Positions 1 to 7,808 of a DNA stretch of 64,000 bases are shown piece by piece. Source of the stretch: Cardiobacterium sp. Marseille-Q4385 (GTDB taxonomy: Bacteria > Pseudomonadota > Gammaproteobacteria > Cardiobacteriales > Cardiobacteriaceae); assembly GCF_916618745.1 (NCBI RefSeq), contig NZ_OU745373.1, positions 1,394,501 through 1,458,500 of the forward strand, read 5' to 3'. Both the position numbers and the translations under genes were made by a program. Within the stretch, counting starts at the first letter, position 1. Each line of letters opens with the position of its first letter. The notes beneath the pieces were generated by a model. It made no database searches, was not told where the DNA came from, and saw only the letters and a list, made by a program, of their open reading frames with translations.

Positions 1-606
1 CTGTTCGGCGATGCGGCCATGCCGTATTTTCTGGTCTATTACGTGTTGAATACGGTCTCGACCTGGGCGTTCGGGGTCTTTCTGATTGCCCGCGACCCGC
101 TGCCCGGACAATCCGCCGCACCGCAGAAAAAATTTGACTGGAAAAAACTGTTGCCCGCGCCGCTCTTGGGCTTTTTGCTGGCGATGGTCTTCCTGCTGGC
201 CGATATTCCGGTGCCGTCATTCGCCCATGCCGCGCTCGGCTATATCGGCGCGACGGTAACGCCGCTTTCGCTTCTCTATATCGGAATTACCTTGTGCGAT
301 GCGGGGCTGGCAAGCATCCGCTTCGACCGCGATACCATCGCCGCGCTGCTGGGTAAATTTGTCTTCGCGCCGCTGTTGATGTTCGTCCTGATTTATCTTG
401 GCAAAAGTTGGCTGGCGCTGCCTGCGGCGGAGGCCAAGACTTTGATTCTGCAGTCGTCCGTATCCGCGTTGGCTGTCCTGCCGATTCTGGCGAACGAGGC
501 CAGGGGCGACGTGCGCTTCGCCACCAATGTTGTGACCACCAGCACGCTGCTCTTTGTGGTGGTAGTGCCGCTGGTGGATTGGCTGCTGGCATGGCTGCCC
601 CTTTAA
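1..606 (+). CDS. AEC (auxin efflux carrier) family permease, C-terminal part
   Basis: The reading frame is already open at base 1, so the 5' end of this gene lies outside the window; about 201 codons are visible. The protein is strongly hydrophobic with some six membrane segments and a short charged loop (around the QKKFDWKK stretch) in the middle, the usual split of AEC carriers into two five-helix halves. Family members are about 310 residues, so roughly the last two thirds is present. AEC carriers move small carboxylates and related anions across the inner membrane. The stop is 35 bp before a malic enzyme gene, an arrangement seen with malate permeases (MleP-like), so malate is the likely substrate; that is inferred from context. 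Confidence 0.8.
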   Translation: MFGDAAMPYFLVYYVLNTVSTWAFGVFLIARDPLPGQSAAPQKKFDWKKLLPAPLLGFLLAMVFLLADIPVPSFAHAALGYIGATVTPLSLLYIGITLCDAGLASIRFDRDTIAALLGKFVFAPLLMFVLIYLGKSWLALPAAEAKTLILQSSVSALAVLPILANEARGDVRFATNVVTTSTLLFVVVVPLVDWLLAWLPL

Positions 607-641
607 ACCCTTTCCCTTCAATATCCCCATAGGAGACAACG

Positions 642-2279
642 ATGAGTAATACCCCCGATGTCATGCAAAACCCGCTGACCAACAAAGGCACCGCGTTCAC
701 GGCTGATGAACGTGCAAAATATGGCCTCACCGGCCGACTGCCCGTCGCCGTGGAAACCCTCGACCAGCAGGCGACGCGCGCCTATCGCCAGTTCGCGTCC
801 TACGAGAAGGACATGGAGAAATACATTTTTCTTGACCAGCTGCACAACCGCAACGAGGTGCTCTACTACAAGCTCTTGACCGATCATCTCGCGGAAATGC
901 TGCCAATTGTTTATGACCCGACCGTCGGCGAGGCGATCAAGCAGTGGAGTCGCGATTACCGCCGCTCGCGCGCCGTGTATCTCGATGTGAACCACCCGGA
1001 GAATATCCGCGCTTCGTTTGCGACGCTGGGCCTCGGCGCGGATGATGTTGATTTGCTGGTGGTGTCGGACGCGGAAGAAATCCTCGGTATCGGCGACTGG
1101 GGCGTGAACGGCACGGATATTTCCGTCGGCAAGCTGGCGGTGTACACCGCAGCGGCAGGTATCCACCCCGCGCGCACCATCGCTGTCAATCTTGATGTCG
1201 GCACCGACAACGAAGCGCTGCTCAATGACCCCGCCTACCTCGGCAATCGCCACGCCCGCGTGCGCGGCGAACGTTACGATGCGCTGATAGCCGAATACCT
1301 GAAAGTAGCGGCGGAACTCTTCCCGCACGCGCTGCTGCATTTTGAAGACTTCGGCCCATCCAATGCCCGCCGCATCCTTGTACAGAACCGCGATAAATAC
1401 CGTATTTTCAACGACGATATGCAGGGCACGGGCGCCATCGTTATGGCCGCCGTCTTCTCCGGGCTGAAAGTCACTAAGCAAACCTTCGCCGAACAGCGGT
1501 TGGTCGTTTACGGCGCGGGCACGGCGGGCACCGGCATGGCGGATCAAATCAGCGCGGCGATGGAACGCGACGGCCTCTCGCGCGAAGAAGCGAAGAAACG
1601 GGTGTGGCTGATCGACCGCAACGGTCTTGTTACCGACGATATGGCCGACCTACCCGACTATCAGCAGGCATACGCCCGCCCCGCCGCCGAAGTGGCCGGC
1701 TGGCAGAAAGCGGACGGCAAAATCAGCCTGCTCGAAGTGGTGAAGCAGGTGAAACCGACTATCCTGATCGGCACGTCCACCGATCACGGTGCCTTTACCG
1801 AAGCCGTCGTCAAGGCGCTGTGCGCCGGGGTGGAGCGCCCCATCCTGTTGCCGCTATCCAACCCGACCGAGCGCATCGAAGTGATGCCCGCTGACGCCAT
1901 TGCCTGGTCGGACGGAAAGGCGTTGCTGTCGGTCGGCATTCCCGTTCCGCCTGTACCGTATAAAGGCGTGAATTACGTCATTGGTCAGGCCAACAATGCC
2001 ATGCTCTACCCTGGCCTTGGCCTGGGGGTCATCGTCTCTGGAGCTAAACACGTTACCGACGGCATGCTGCTTGCTGCCGCCGAAGCTGTCGCTTCACAGG
2101 TCAACCCGCAAGACGTAGGCGCATCGCTGTTGCCGCCGGTGGATAACCTGCGCGCCTCGTCCGCCACCGTCGCGGTTGCCGTCGCCAAACAGGCGGTGAA
2201 AGACGGTGTCGCCACCAAGCAGACGGATAATTGGGTGCAGGCGGTGCAGGATGCAATGTGGCAGGCGGAATATCAATAA
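642..2279 (+). CDS. maeA: NAD-dependent malic enzyme
   Basis: Oxidatively decarboxylates malate to pyruvate with NAD, in the cytoplasm. The 545 residues match the length of the long MaeA/SfcA type (about 560). The N-terminal malic domain contains the FLDQLHNRNEVLYYKLL and YDPTVGEAI stretches and the metal-binding FNDDMQGTGA segment near residue 256; the Rossmann NAD domain starts at YGAGTAGTG near residue 290, and LSNPTER follows near residue 407. A good ribosome site (AGGAGA) lies 6-7 bases before the ATG. It follows the AEC permease gene by 35 bp and is probably cotranscribed with it, which would couple malate uptake to use. A hairpin at 2303-2333 ends the unit. Confidence 0.95.
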   Translation: MSNTPDVMQNPLTNKGTAFTADERAKYGLTGRLPVAVETLDQQATRAYRQFASYEKDMEKYIFLDQLHNRNEVLYYKLLTDHLAEMLPIVYDPTVGEAIKQWSRDYRRSRAVYLDVNHPENIRASFATLGLGADDVDLLVVSDAEEILGIGDWGVNGTDISVGKLAVYTAAAGIHPARTIAVNLDVGTDNEALLNDPAYLGNRHARVRGERYDALIAEYLKVAAELFPHALLHFEDFGPSNARRILVQNRDKYRIFNDDMQGTGAIVMAAVFSGLKVTKQTFAEQRLVVYGAGTAGTGMADQISAAMERDGLSREEAKKRVWLIDRNGLVTDDMADLPDYQQAYARPAAEVAGWQKADGKISLLEVVKQVKPTILIGTSTDHGAFTEAVVKALCAGVERPILLPLSNPTERIEVMPADAIAWSDGKALLSVGIPVPPVPYKGVNYVIGQANNAMLYPGLGLGVIVSGAKHVTDGMLLAAAEAVASQVNPQDVGASLLPPVDNLRASSATVAVAVAKQAVKDGVATKQTDNWVQAVQDAMWQAEYQ

Positions 2280-2302
2280 ACACGCGATTGTCGCCAAGCT
2301 AT

Positions 2303-2333
2303 AAAAGGGGGCTGTCATCGTGCAGCCCCTTTC
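2303..2333 (+). terminator. Terminator after malic enzyme
   Basis: The arms AAAGGGGGCTG and CAGCCCCTTT pair across an 8-base loop with one bulge. The T-run is short, so it is a moderate rho-independent terminator. Confidence 0.6.
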
Positions 2334-2358
2334 CATATCCAAATAACGGAAGCACATC

Positions 2359-2472
2359 ATGATCTTTATCACCGCTACTGGAGGCGTGCTATCCATCATC
2401 CTTATCATAGCGCTGGCCTTCCTTCTGCGGCAGCGGGATCGGCTTTCGCTGGGAAACCGCAAGAACAGGTAA
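2359..2472 (+). CDS. Possible 37-residue single-span membrane peptide
   Basis: A short ATG-to-TAA frame encodes a peptide with one hydrophobic stretch (residues about 2-24) followed by a strongly basic tail ending in GNRKNR. That is the shape of the small membrane proteins often missed by annotation. It sits between two terminators (2303-2333 and 2476-2500), so it would need its own promoter or read-through. The upstream GGA is a weak ribosome site. No family is recognised; it could be a chance frame. Confidence 0.35.
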   Translation: MIFITATGGVLSIILIIALAFLLRQRDRLSLGNRKNR

Positions 2473-2475
2473 AAG

Positions 2476-2500
2476 AAAGCCCCGCATCAGCGGGGCTTTG
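2476..2500. terminator. Bidirectional terminator between the small ORF and ydcH-like gene
   Basis: AAAGCCCCGC and GCGGGGCTTT pair across a 4-base loop, with A and T runs on both sides. It can serve the converging transcripts from both directions. Confidence 0.75.
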
Positions 2501-2515
2501 CGTTGGTCTGACGCT

Positions 2516-2746
2516 TCAGCCGCGTGCGGCTTCTTTCTTGCGCAGGTAGTCGTAAATTTTGTCTTTCAGCGCGAGTTTTTCGCGTTTTTTGCGGTCGATG
2601 TCCGCCTGGCTGTTGGCAACGACGGCGGCATCACTTTCCATGCGCTTGATTTCTTCATCAAGGCTGTTGTGCTCGTCGAACAGGCGCGCAAAGTGGTTGT
2701 CATTCTGGCGCAGCTCGGCAATCAGTTCGCGGTATTCGTGTAGCAT
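2516..2746 (-). CDS. YdcH/DUF465 family protein
   Basis: A 76-residue, highly charged, probably all-helical protein. It carries the DUF465 pattern HFARLFDEHNSLDEEI near residues 18-33 and KREKLALKDKIYDYL near the C-terminus, which form an antiparallel helical hairpin in this family. The function of the family is unknown. An AAGGAAAAACCC leader places a ribosome site before the ATG. It is a single-gene unit convergent with the malic enzyme unit and divergent from the acyltransferase gene. Confidence 0.85.
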   Translation of the reverse strand: MLHEYRELIAELRQNDNHFARLFDEHNSLDEEIKRMESDAAVVANSQADIDRKKREKLALKDKIYDYLRKKEAARG

Positions 2747-2898
2747 GGGTTTTTCCTTTATGTTGTGGGGGATAGCCCCATTTTACCGTATTTTCAGAGG
2801 CCCGGTGTTAGCTGTGGCGCGCCTTGGCGAGTTTTGAAACAGTAAGTTTCCATTTCCCGGCCGTTTGTGAATAATGGGCCTTTCCACTTCGTAAGGCG

Positions 2899-4035
2899 TT
2901 GATTTTGTCTGCCCGTACCCCGCGCCCCACCCCGGCGCCCCGCTATTATTACGGCCTTGATGAGCTGCGTGCCGCGCTGATGCTCATCGGCGTTTTCTGG
3001 CACGCTGCTGCCGTCCTCTCGCCGTTCGCTGCCTTTGTTTACGCGAGCCCGTATCACCGCTCGATGGCGCTTTATGCCACGATTTACCCCGAGCACCTGT
3101 TCCGCATGGAGGCGTTTTTTCTCGTCTCCGGCTTCCTGTCGCAGATGACGCTGGCACGCAAAACCAAAGCCGTATTCTGGCGGGCGCGGCTGAAACGCGT
3201 GCTGGTTCCGCTGCTCCTCGGCTGTCTCGGTGTGAATTTCCTTTTGCAGGTATTCGGCAGCATTTTCATGGAATACCGCTGGGCGCATTACGACGTCTGG
3301 CGCTGGGTGATGCACGGCTGGTTCCTCATCTGCCTGATGGTGTTCGCCGGTATCGATATGCTGCTACCGCGCGGGGTATTTGCGCGCATCGGGGTGTTGC
3401 CCTGTCTGCTGGTCGCGACCATCGGCTCGGTCGGCTACGTCGCGCTGATTTTCTGGAACAACGAAAGCTGGCACCTCGGCGGCGACCTCAGCACGCTTTA
3501 CAACTTCTTCATCCTGCACGGTGTGCAGTATTACCCCTTCTACTTCGCGGGTTCGCTGCTCTACTACCACCAGGACAAACTGGCGCGTGTCAGCCGTCGC
3601 ACCCTCATCCTGCTGGGCGCGCTGTCGCTGGTTGCCATGGCCCTGATATACCCGCACGGCTTGGAGCTCTACCCCATCTTCAATAACAACATTGACGGCA
3701 TCCTCACCCAGCGTCTGGTGTTGATGGTGGCATCCGGCGGCGTCGCTTTCCTCCTTTTCTACTACTTCTACCATGTGCAGCGTGAAGGCAGTCGCACTGT
3801 GCGCTATCTCATCAACTCGGCCATCGTCATCTACCTCGTCCATCACCCGCTGGTCATCATGCTTGGCTGGCTGCTGGACGACCCTGCCCTCAGCAACACC
3901 CAGTACTACCTGCTGCTGCTCATCCTCACCTTCATCTTCTCCTACCTCTGCTACGAAGGCGTGCGCCGCGTTGCCGTCCTGCGCTTCGCCTTCGGCCTGA
4001 AACCGCAACAGCCACGCCACGCCCTCGCCACATGA
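2899..4035 (+). CDS. Acyltransferase family 3 membrane protein (OpgC-like)
   Basis: A polytopic protein of up to 378 residues with about ten membrane helices. The family pattern is clear: GLDELRAALMLIGVFWHAA at the N-terminus, containing the catalytic-type His, then FFLVSGFLSQM and a basic WRARLKRVLVPLLLG loop. Members such as OpgC transfer acyl groups to periplasmic glucans, polysaccharides or LPS; the substrate here is unknown. The frame opens with TTG codons at 2899 and 2905; the AAGG at 2893 fits the second TTG better (8 bases). The gene overlaps the following DUF1007 gene by 4 bp, although a role in metal transport is not expected. Confidence 0.85.
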   Translation: MILSARTPRPTPAPRYYYGLDELRAALMLIGVFWHAAAVLSPFAAFVYASPYHRSMALYATIYPEHLFRMEAFFLVSGFLSQMTLARKTKAVFWRARLKRVLVPLLLGCLGVNFLLQVFGSIFMEYRWAHYDVWRWVMHGWFLICLMVFAGIDMLLPRGVFARIGVLPCLLVATIGSVGYVALIFWNNESWHLGGDLSTLYNFFILHGVQYYPFYFAGSLLYYHQDKLARVSRRTLILLGALSLVAMALIYPHGLELYPIFNNNIDGILTQRLVLMVASGGVAFLLFYYFYHVQREGSRTVRYLINSAIVIYLVHHPLVIMLGWLLDDPALSNTQYYLLLLILTFIFSYLCYEGVRRVAVLRFAFGLKPQQPRHALAT

Positions 4036-4607
4036 AAATCCTGCTCTTCCTGCTCCTTGCCCCCGTCCTTGCCTTTGCCCATCCGCACCAGTGGATAGAC
4101 TTGCGCATTACCCCGGAAACCGATGCCGGCGGCGCGCTCACCGCCCTGCGCGAAAGCTGGGAATTTGACCCCTACACCTCGGAAATCCTCATCCAGCGCA
4201 ATAAAGAAACCACTGCCCTTGCCCAGTTCAAAAAAGACATTGACCAATACTTCCGCGAACAGCGCGGCTTCACTTACAGCGATGCCCTCAGCTTTGGCGA
4301 ACCGCGCGATAGCGCCGTTGATACCAGTGGCGGCATCCTGCGTTACAGCTATACCCTGCCGCTCAAACAACCCGTGCGTGGCGTGGCGCGTTTCAAAATC
4401 TACGAAAACAGCTATTACATGGACGTCACCTACGCCCTTGACCAGGCGAAACGTTGGGACAACGGCTGCACCCTCACCATCCGCGAGGCGAACCCGACAG
4501 CGGAAGAAGAAGAGCTGGCGGCGAGCTTCGACCAGAACGCCCAGGCACCTGCCGGACTCGGCGCCATCTTTGCACAGACCTCTGAACTCCAATGCGGCAC
4601 ACCCTAA
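4032..4607 (+). CDS. DUF1007 family secreted protein, partner of the nickel/cobalt transporter
   Basis: A 191-residue protein with a signal peptide (cleavage after about residue 16, AFA) followed at once by HPHQW, the His-rich mature N-terminus typical of DUF1007. The remaining sequence is soluble (ESWEFDPYTSEIL, KIYENSYYMDVTY). DUF1007 genes almost always sit beside NicO-type nickel/cobalt permeases, and this one overlaps such a gene by 16 bp. A periplasmic metal-binding or metal-delivery role is inferred. It overlaps the upstream acyltransferase by the ATGA motif, so the three genes are probably translationally coupled. Confidence 0.85.
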   Translation: MKILLFLLLAPVLAFAHPHQWIDLRITPETDAGGALTALRESWEFDPYTSEILIQRNKETTALAQFKKDIDQYFREQRGFTYSDALSFGEPRDSAVDTSGGILRYSYTLPLKQPVRGVARFKIYENSYYMDVTYALDQAKRWDNGCTLTIREANPTAEEEELAASFDQNAQAPAGLGAIFAQTSELQCGTP

Positions 4608-5494
4608 CCCGTCTCCTGCCGGCACTTATCGCGCTGGCCCTGCTCATCCTTCTTATCGCCTACTGGCAACCGCTGCACCACGCCCTGCAACGCCTGCAAA
4701 ACCAGTGGCAGCGTGACCTTGCCGCGCAACTCCTCGCCCTGCGCCGCCACGGCAACGACGCCACAACCTGGCTGACACTGAGCAGCCTCGGCTTCCTTTA
4801 CGGCATCCTGCACGCCATCGGCCCCGGCCACGGCAAAGCCATCATCGCCACCTTCACCCTCAGCCAGCCCACCGCGCGGCGACAAACCCTCGCCATCGCT
4901 ATCGGCGGCGCCCTCATGCAAGGGGTCAGCGCCATCCTTTGGGTTGCACTTGCCATGGGGCTGCTGCACCTGCTCATGCCAGACGCCGTCAACCACAGCC
5001 ACTGGCTGAATCGCGCCAACGCCGCCCTCATCATCGCCATCGGCGCCTACATCCTCTACCGTCACCGCCCACGCCGCCGGCACGACGCGCACTGCGCCTG
5101 CGGCCATGACCACCACCATCACGATGCCCCCGCCACGTCCGCTCTCAGCCCGTGGGCGGCTATCATCGCCATCGGCATCCGGCCATGCAGTGGCGCCGTT
5201 ATCAGCCTTGCCGCCGCATGGAGCTGGAGCCTCATCGGCGCAGGCATTGCCATGACGCTTGCCATCGCTTGCGGCACCGCGCTGACCATCGCCACCATTG
5301 CGCTGCTCTGTTACCACGGCAGACAACACCTTGCCCGCCGCCTCACCCACGATGGTGCCCGCTTAGCCCGCCTTACCCGCACCCTTGCTCTTGTCGGCGG
5401 CCTCATCCTCATCCTCCTCGGCGCCTTGCTCTGGCAAAGCGACAGCGACATCACCCCCGCACCAACCAGCAATCCCATCGGCTTGCCGCGCTGA
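4592..5494 (+). CDS. NicO/RcnA-type nickel-cobalt membrane transporter
   Basis: A 300-residue inner-membrane protein with about six to seven helices. The family motif GPGHGKAIIATFTLSQP lies near residue 79, GGALMQGVSAILW follows, and a His-rich cytoplasmic loop (CACGHDHHHHD, near residue 170) precedes IRPCSGAVISLAAAWS. Related proteins (RcnA, NicO) move Ni or Co ions. Direction cannot be read from sequence; the His-rich loop and the DUF1007 partner are seen with both efflux and delivery systems. A bidirectional terminator (5551-5575) closes the unit. Confidence 0.88.
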   Translation: MRHTLTRLLPALIALALLILLIAYWQPLHHALQRLQNQWQRDLAAQLLALRRHGNDATTWLTLSSLGFLYGILHAIGPGHGKAIIATFTLSQPTARRQTLAIAIGGALMQGVSAILWVALAMGLLHLLMPDAVNHSHWLNRANAALIIAIGAYILYRHRPRRRHDAHCACGHDHHHHDAPATSALSPWAAIIAIGIRPCSGAVISLAAAWSWSLIGAGIAMTLAIACGTALTIATIALLCYHGRQHLARRLTHDGARLARLTRTLALVGGLILILLGALLWQSDSDITPAPTSNPIGLPR

Positions 5495-5550
5495 CGCTGT
5501 TTAACGCGAAGTCCGTATTTACGCCGCTCAGTATTGCCGCATGGCCATAA

Positions 5551-5575
5551 AAAAAGCCCGCCGAAGCGGGCTTTT
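5551..5575. terminator. Bidirectional terminator
   Basis: AAAAAGCCCG and CGGGCTTTTT pair across a 6-base loop, between the converging nickel transporter and ACP-like genes. Confidence 0.8.
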
Positions 5576-5587
5576 TCTTGTCATCCA

Positions 5588-6265
5588 TTATTCCGGAGAA
5601 CAATCTTTGTAGGCGATCTGGTTGCCCGGGCCGGTAACCATTACCGGTTGATCGCGGAAATTGTCGGCGTTCATATCGCTGGTGCTGAGGCTGTAGCCAG
5701 CGCCTTTGAAGGTAACATCGACATTGTCGGAACTGGCAAGATCATATTTCATCGTTACTTTCTTGCCTTTCAGCGTGGCATCAGCCTTCACCGGCACACC
5801 TGCGCCGTTGAAGCCGTAAGTCACGCGCAGACGGCGATCGGCTTCGCACGTATAGGAAACGGTACCGGATTTGGTCACCTTGCTGGCGTTAACCGGTTTG
5901 TCGCTGGAAGCTGCTGCGCCTGCAGTCGGGCTGCAATCCTTGAAGAGGATCTGGCTGCCCGGCGCAAAAATCATGATGGGCTGCTCGCGGTAGTTGGAAG
6001 AATCCATGCTGGAAGTGCTGATTTCATAGCCCGCACCTTTGAAGTAGGTTTCGACGTTGTCTGAGCTATTCAAGTCGTATTTCATCACGCGTGCCTTGCC
6101 TTTCAGCGTGGCGGTGGCGCTGGTCGGGATACCCTGTTTGTTGAAGGAATAGTTGACCGTTACCTTCTTGTTGCCCTGGCATTGATAGCTGACCGGGGCG
6201 GCAGAAGCCGTAGCGGAGAAGCCGAGAGCCAGTAATGCAGCGGCGGCAGGGAACCAAATTTTCAT
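5588..6265 (-). CDS. Secreted protein with two tandem adhesin-complex-protein (ACP/MliC-like) domains
   Basis: 225 residues, with a signal peptide (MKIWFPAAAALLALG...SASA) and two related domains. Each starts V-S-Y-x-C and ends FKDCSP or YKDCSP, with matching inner segments (YSFNKQGIPTSATATLKGK against YGFNGAGVPVKADATLKGK; MKYDLNSSDNVETYFKGAGY against MKYDLASSDNVDVTFKGAGY). The pattern is that of the Neisseria adhesin complex protein ACP, a small secreted protein reported to inhibit c-type lysozyme and act as an adhesin, which has one such domain. The second of two adjacent ATGs is chosen because AGGAG lies 6 bases upstream. The cysteine pair of each domain should form one disulfide. Confidence 0.8.
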   Translation of the reverse strand: MKIWFPAAAALLALGFSATASAAPVSYQCQGNKKVTVNYSFNKQGIPTSATATLKGKARVMKYDLNSSDNVETYFKGAGYEISTSSMDSSNYREQPIMIFAPGSQILFKDCSPTAGAAASSDKPVNASKVTKSGTVSYTCEADRRLRVTYGFNGAGVPVKADATLKGKKVTMKYDLASSDNVDVTFKGAGYSLSTSDMNADNFRDQPVMVTGPGNQIAYKDCSPE

Positions 6266-6325
6266 CATAAACTCCTGAAAGTTGAGGGGAAAAGCGCAGG
6301 ATGCCATGCGCTACCTGCGCGGCGC

Positions 6326-6331
6326 AGTATA
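6326..6331 (-). promoter_or_regulatory. -10 box for the ACP-like gene
   Basis: On the minus strand this reads TATACT followed at once by GCGCCGCGC, about 60 bases before the start. It matches the GC-rich discriminator pattern seen at many promoters here. Confidence 0.5.
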
Positions 6332-6412
6332 GAGATTGTGTGGCGAAACTGTCTTGCCAAATGGTTAGCCCAGCCTTGCGAAATATTAGCGTTTCGGCGC
6401 CGGGCATTTCGC

Positions 6413-6418
6413 TATGAT
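6413..6418 (+). promoter_or_regulatory. -10 box for the small lipoprotein gene
   Basis: TATGAT followed by GCGCGCGCC, 36 bases before the ATG. Same discriminator pattern as other promoters in this window. Confidence 0.5.
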
Positions 6419-6454
6419 GCGCGCGCCATCCGGCATTACCCGAAAGGAGAACCG

Positions 6455-6661
6455 ATGAAAATTCAGCATATTATCTTCGTGGCGCTCGCAGCTACCAGTC
6501 TTGCTGCCTGCAAAAATATCAGCAGCGGCATGAACCCGCGCGATCGCCATCCGGAACGCAAGGGCGAAGTGTACCCACAGGTTAATGACGCCCAGAGTGG
6601 CAACTACTACGGCGTGGCACCGCAAGAGATGCCGCCGCAAGAAGTGTATCCGCAACAATAA
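6455..6661 (+). CDS. Small lipoprotein, truncated sister of the MliC-like lipoprotein
   Basis: 68 residues. The signal peptide ends in the lipobox LAAC (Cys19), predicting a lipidated protein. After the Cys comes SSGMNPRDRHPE and a Pro/Gln/Tyr-rich tail (EVYPQ, PPQEVYPQQ). The same SSGMNPRDR motif and a similar Pro/Gln stretch follow the lipobox in the next gene, which also has an MliC domain; here the frame stops before any such domain. This is best read as a tandem duplicate that kept only the anchor and linker. AAAGGAGAACCG provides a strong ribosome site, so it is probably expressed. No function is known. Confidence 0.75.
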   Translation: MKIQHIIFVALAATSLAACKNISSGMNPRDRHPERKGEVYPQVNDAQSGNYYGVAPQEMPPQEVYPQQ

Positions 6662-6691
6662 TCCCCATCCCTCAACAACAAGGAAATCCCC

Positions 6692-7186
6692 ATGAAACTG
6701 CAACAACTGATCGCTCCGGCACTTGCCAGCCTGCTTCTCACCGCCTGCGTCAGCAGCGGTATGAACCCGCGCGACCGCAACCCCGTGCCGAATAACCCGC
6801 AGCCGAACTATCCGGTTTACCCGCAGGATAATAATGTCTATCCGCAGCAGCCGCAGAATCCGGCGCAGCAGCAGAACCCGCGTCAACCGATGCGCCCGCA
6901 GCAACAAGGCTACACCGGCGGCCCCGGCCACTTTGACTGCGAAAACGGCCTTGCCGTCGACATCCGCCACCTCGGCACCGAGCAAATCGAACTGCGCCTG
7001 AACGACAAGAGTGCCGTGCTGCAAAATGCCACAACCGCCTCTGGTGAACGCTACGTCGCCACCAGCGGTCTCTACGGACGCGGTGCGGAATGGCACCAAA
7101 AAGGCAGCGAAGGCATCCTCAACTTCATTGACCCCTACGGCAATGCAGTTGAGACGAACTGCCGTAGCGGCATCATCCGTAACTAA
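6692..7186 (+). CDS. MliC-like c-type lysozyme inhibitor lipoprotein
   Basis: 164 residues. The lipobox LTAC (Cys19) is followed by the SSGMNPRDR motif shared with the upstream gene, a Pro/Gln/Asn-rich linker to about residue 75, then a C-terminal domain starting FDCENGLAVDIRHL and ending GNAVETNC. The order (F-x-C-x-x-G, a middle ASGERYVATSGLYGRGAEWHQKG segment, final Cys) fits MliC, whose periplasmic domain inserts a conserved loop into the lysozyme active site. An outer-membrane anchored lysozyme shield is inferred. It lies 30 bp after the small lipoprotein gene in the same unit and close to the divergent ACP-like gene. Confidence 0.75.
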   Translation: MKLQQLIAPALASLLLTACVSSGMNPRDRNPVPNNPQPNYPVYPQDNNVYPQQPQNPAQQQNPRQPMRPQQQGYTGGPGHFDCENGLAVDIRHLGTEQIELRLNDKSAVLQNATTASGERYVATSGLYGRGAEWHQKGSEGILNFIDPYGNAVETNCRSGIIRN

Positions 7187-7207
7187 TGGGTTGCTAACCC
7201 ACCCTCA

Positions 7208-7236
7208 AAAAAACGCCGGACATTCCGGCGTTTTTT
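7208..7236 (+). terminator. Terminator after the MliC-like gene
   Basis: AAAAACGCCGGA and TCCGGCGTTTTTT pair across a 3-base loop with a T6 run. It sits only 14 bp before the next ATG. Confidence 0.8.
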
Positions 7237-7249
7237 CTATGGAACCGAC

Positions 7250-7720
7250 ATGAACAAAAAACACCTGCTGGCCGCCACACTAGCCACCCTCAGCCTCAAC
7301 ACCTTCGCCGCCGCCCCGGACAGCACCGCAGCGGATAAAGAAGCAGCCCCGTCGCAGTGGCACATCATCGGCGAAACTGAGAATCGCGGCTTGCGTTATC
7401 TTTATATTGAGATGCCAAGACCCAAGAACCGCACCGGCTTCATCGCACAGGTCGGAGAAATTCACGCTGCCGAACCGGATGCCTGGCTGATTATTCTGGA
7501 TGACGACGAAAAAATCGCCGAGGTACTTGCCGCCAACAGCAGCGGTGATATGAGCCGTTTTCCCGCCGCTTGGATGAAAGAACATCTGCTCGGCACCACC
7601 GCCCTCATGCTTGACCCGAAAACGGGTACCCGCCAATGGGTATTGCACGAAGGCGCGGCGCGCAGCGACTCTATCGCCACCCTGGCCTGTATTGAAGGCA
7701 AAGGCGACTGCACCCAATAA
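7250..7720 (+). CDS. Hypothetical secreted protein
   Basis: 156 residues with a signal peptide (MNKKHLLAATLATLSLNTFAAA, cleavage near residue 22). The mature part is mixed alpha/beta and mildly acidic, with motifs WHIIGETENRGLRYLYIEM and AWLIILDDDEKIAEVLA, and a short CIEGKGDC pair at the C-terminus that could form a disulfide. No family is recognised. It begins 14 bp after a terminator, with only a GGA-type ribosome site, so expression may depend partly on read-through from the lysozyme inhibitor genes. Confidence 0.65.
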   Translation: MNKKHLLAATLATLSLNTFAAAPDSTAADKEAAPSQWHIIGETENRGLRYLYIEMPRPKNRTGFIAQVGEIHAAEPDAWLIILDDDEKIAEVLAANSSGDMSRFPAAWMKEHLLGTTALMLDPKTGTRQWVLHEGAARSDSIATLACIEGKGDCTQ

Positions 7721-7761
7721 TCCCGCCCTATTTTTACTGGCGGTTTCCTCTGTCACACAAG

Positions 7762-7794
7762 AAAGCCCCTCTCCGCTTGCGCGGGAGGGGCTTT
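7762..7794. terminator. Bidirectional terminator
   Basis: AAAGCCCCTC and GAGGGGCTTT enclose a 13-base loop with its own small stem, between converging genes. Confidence 0.8.
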
Positions 7795-7808
7795 TGCTGC
7801 GTTCACAA

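Noticed and set aside
2290..2306. A possible CCAAGC repeat copy after the malic enzyme gene
   Set aside because: TCGCCAAGCTATAAAA matches only the first half of the core and is part of the terminator region; too weak to count.
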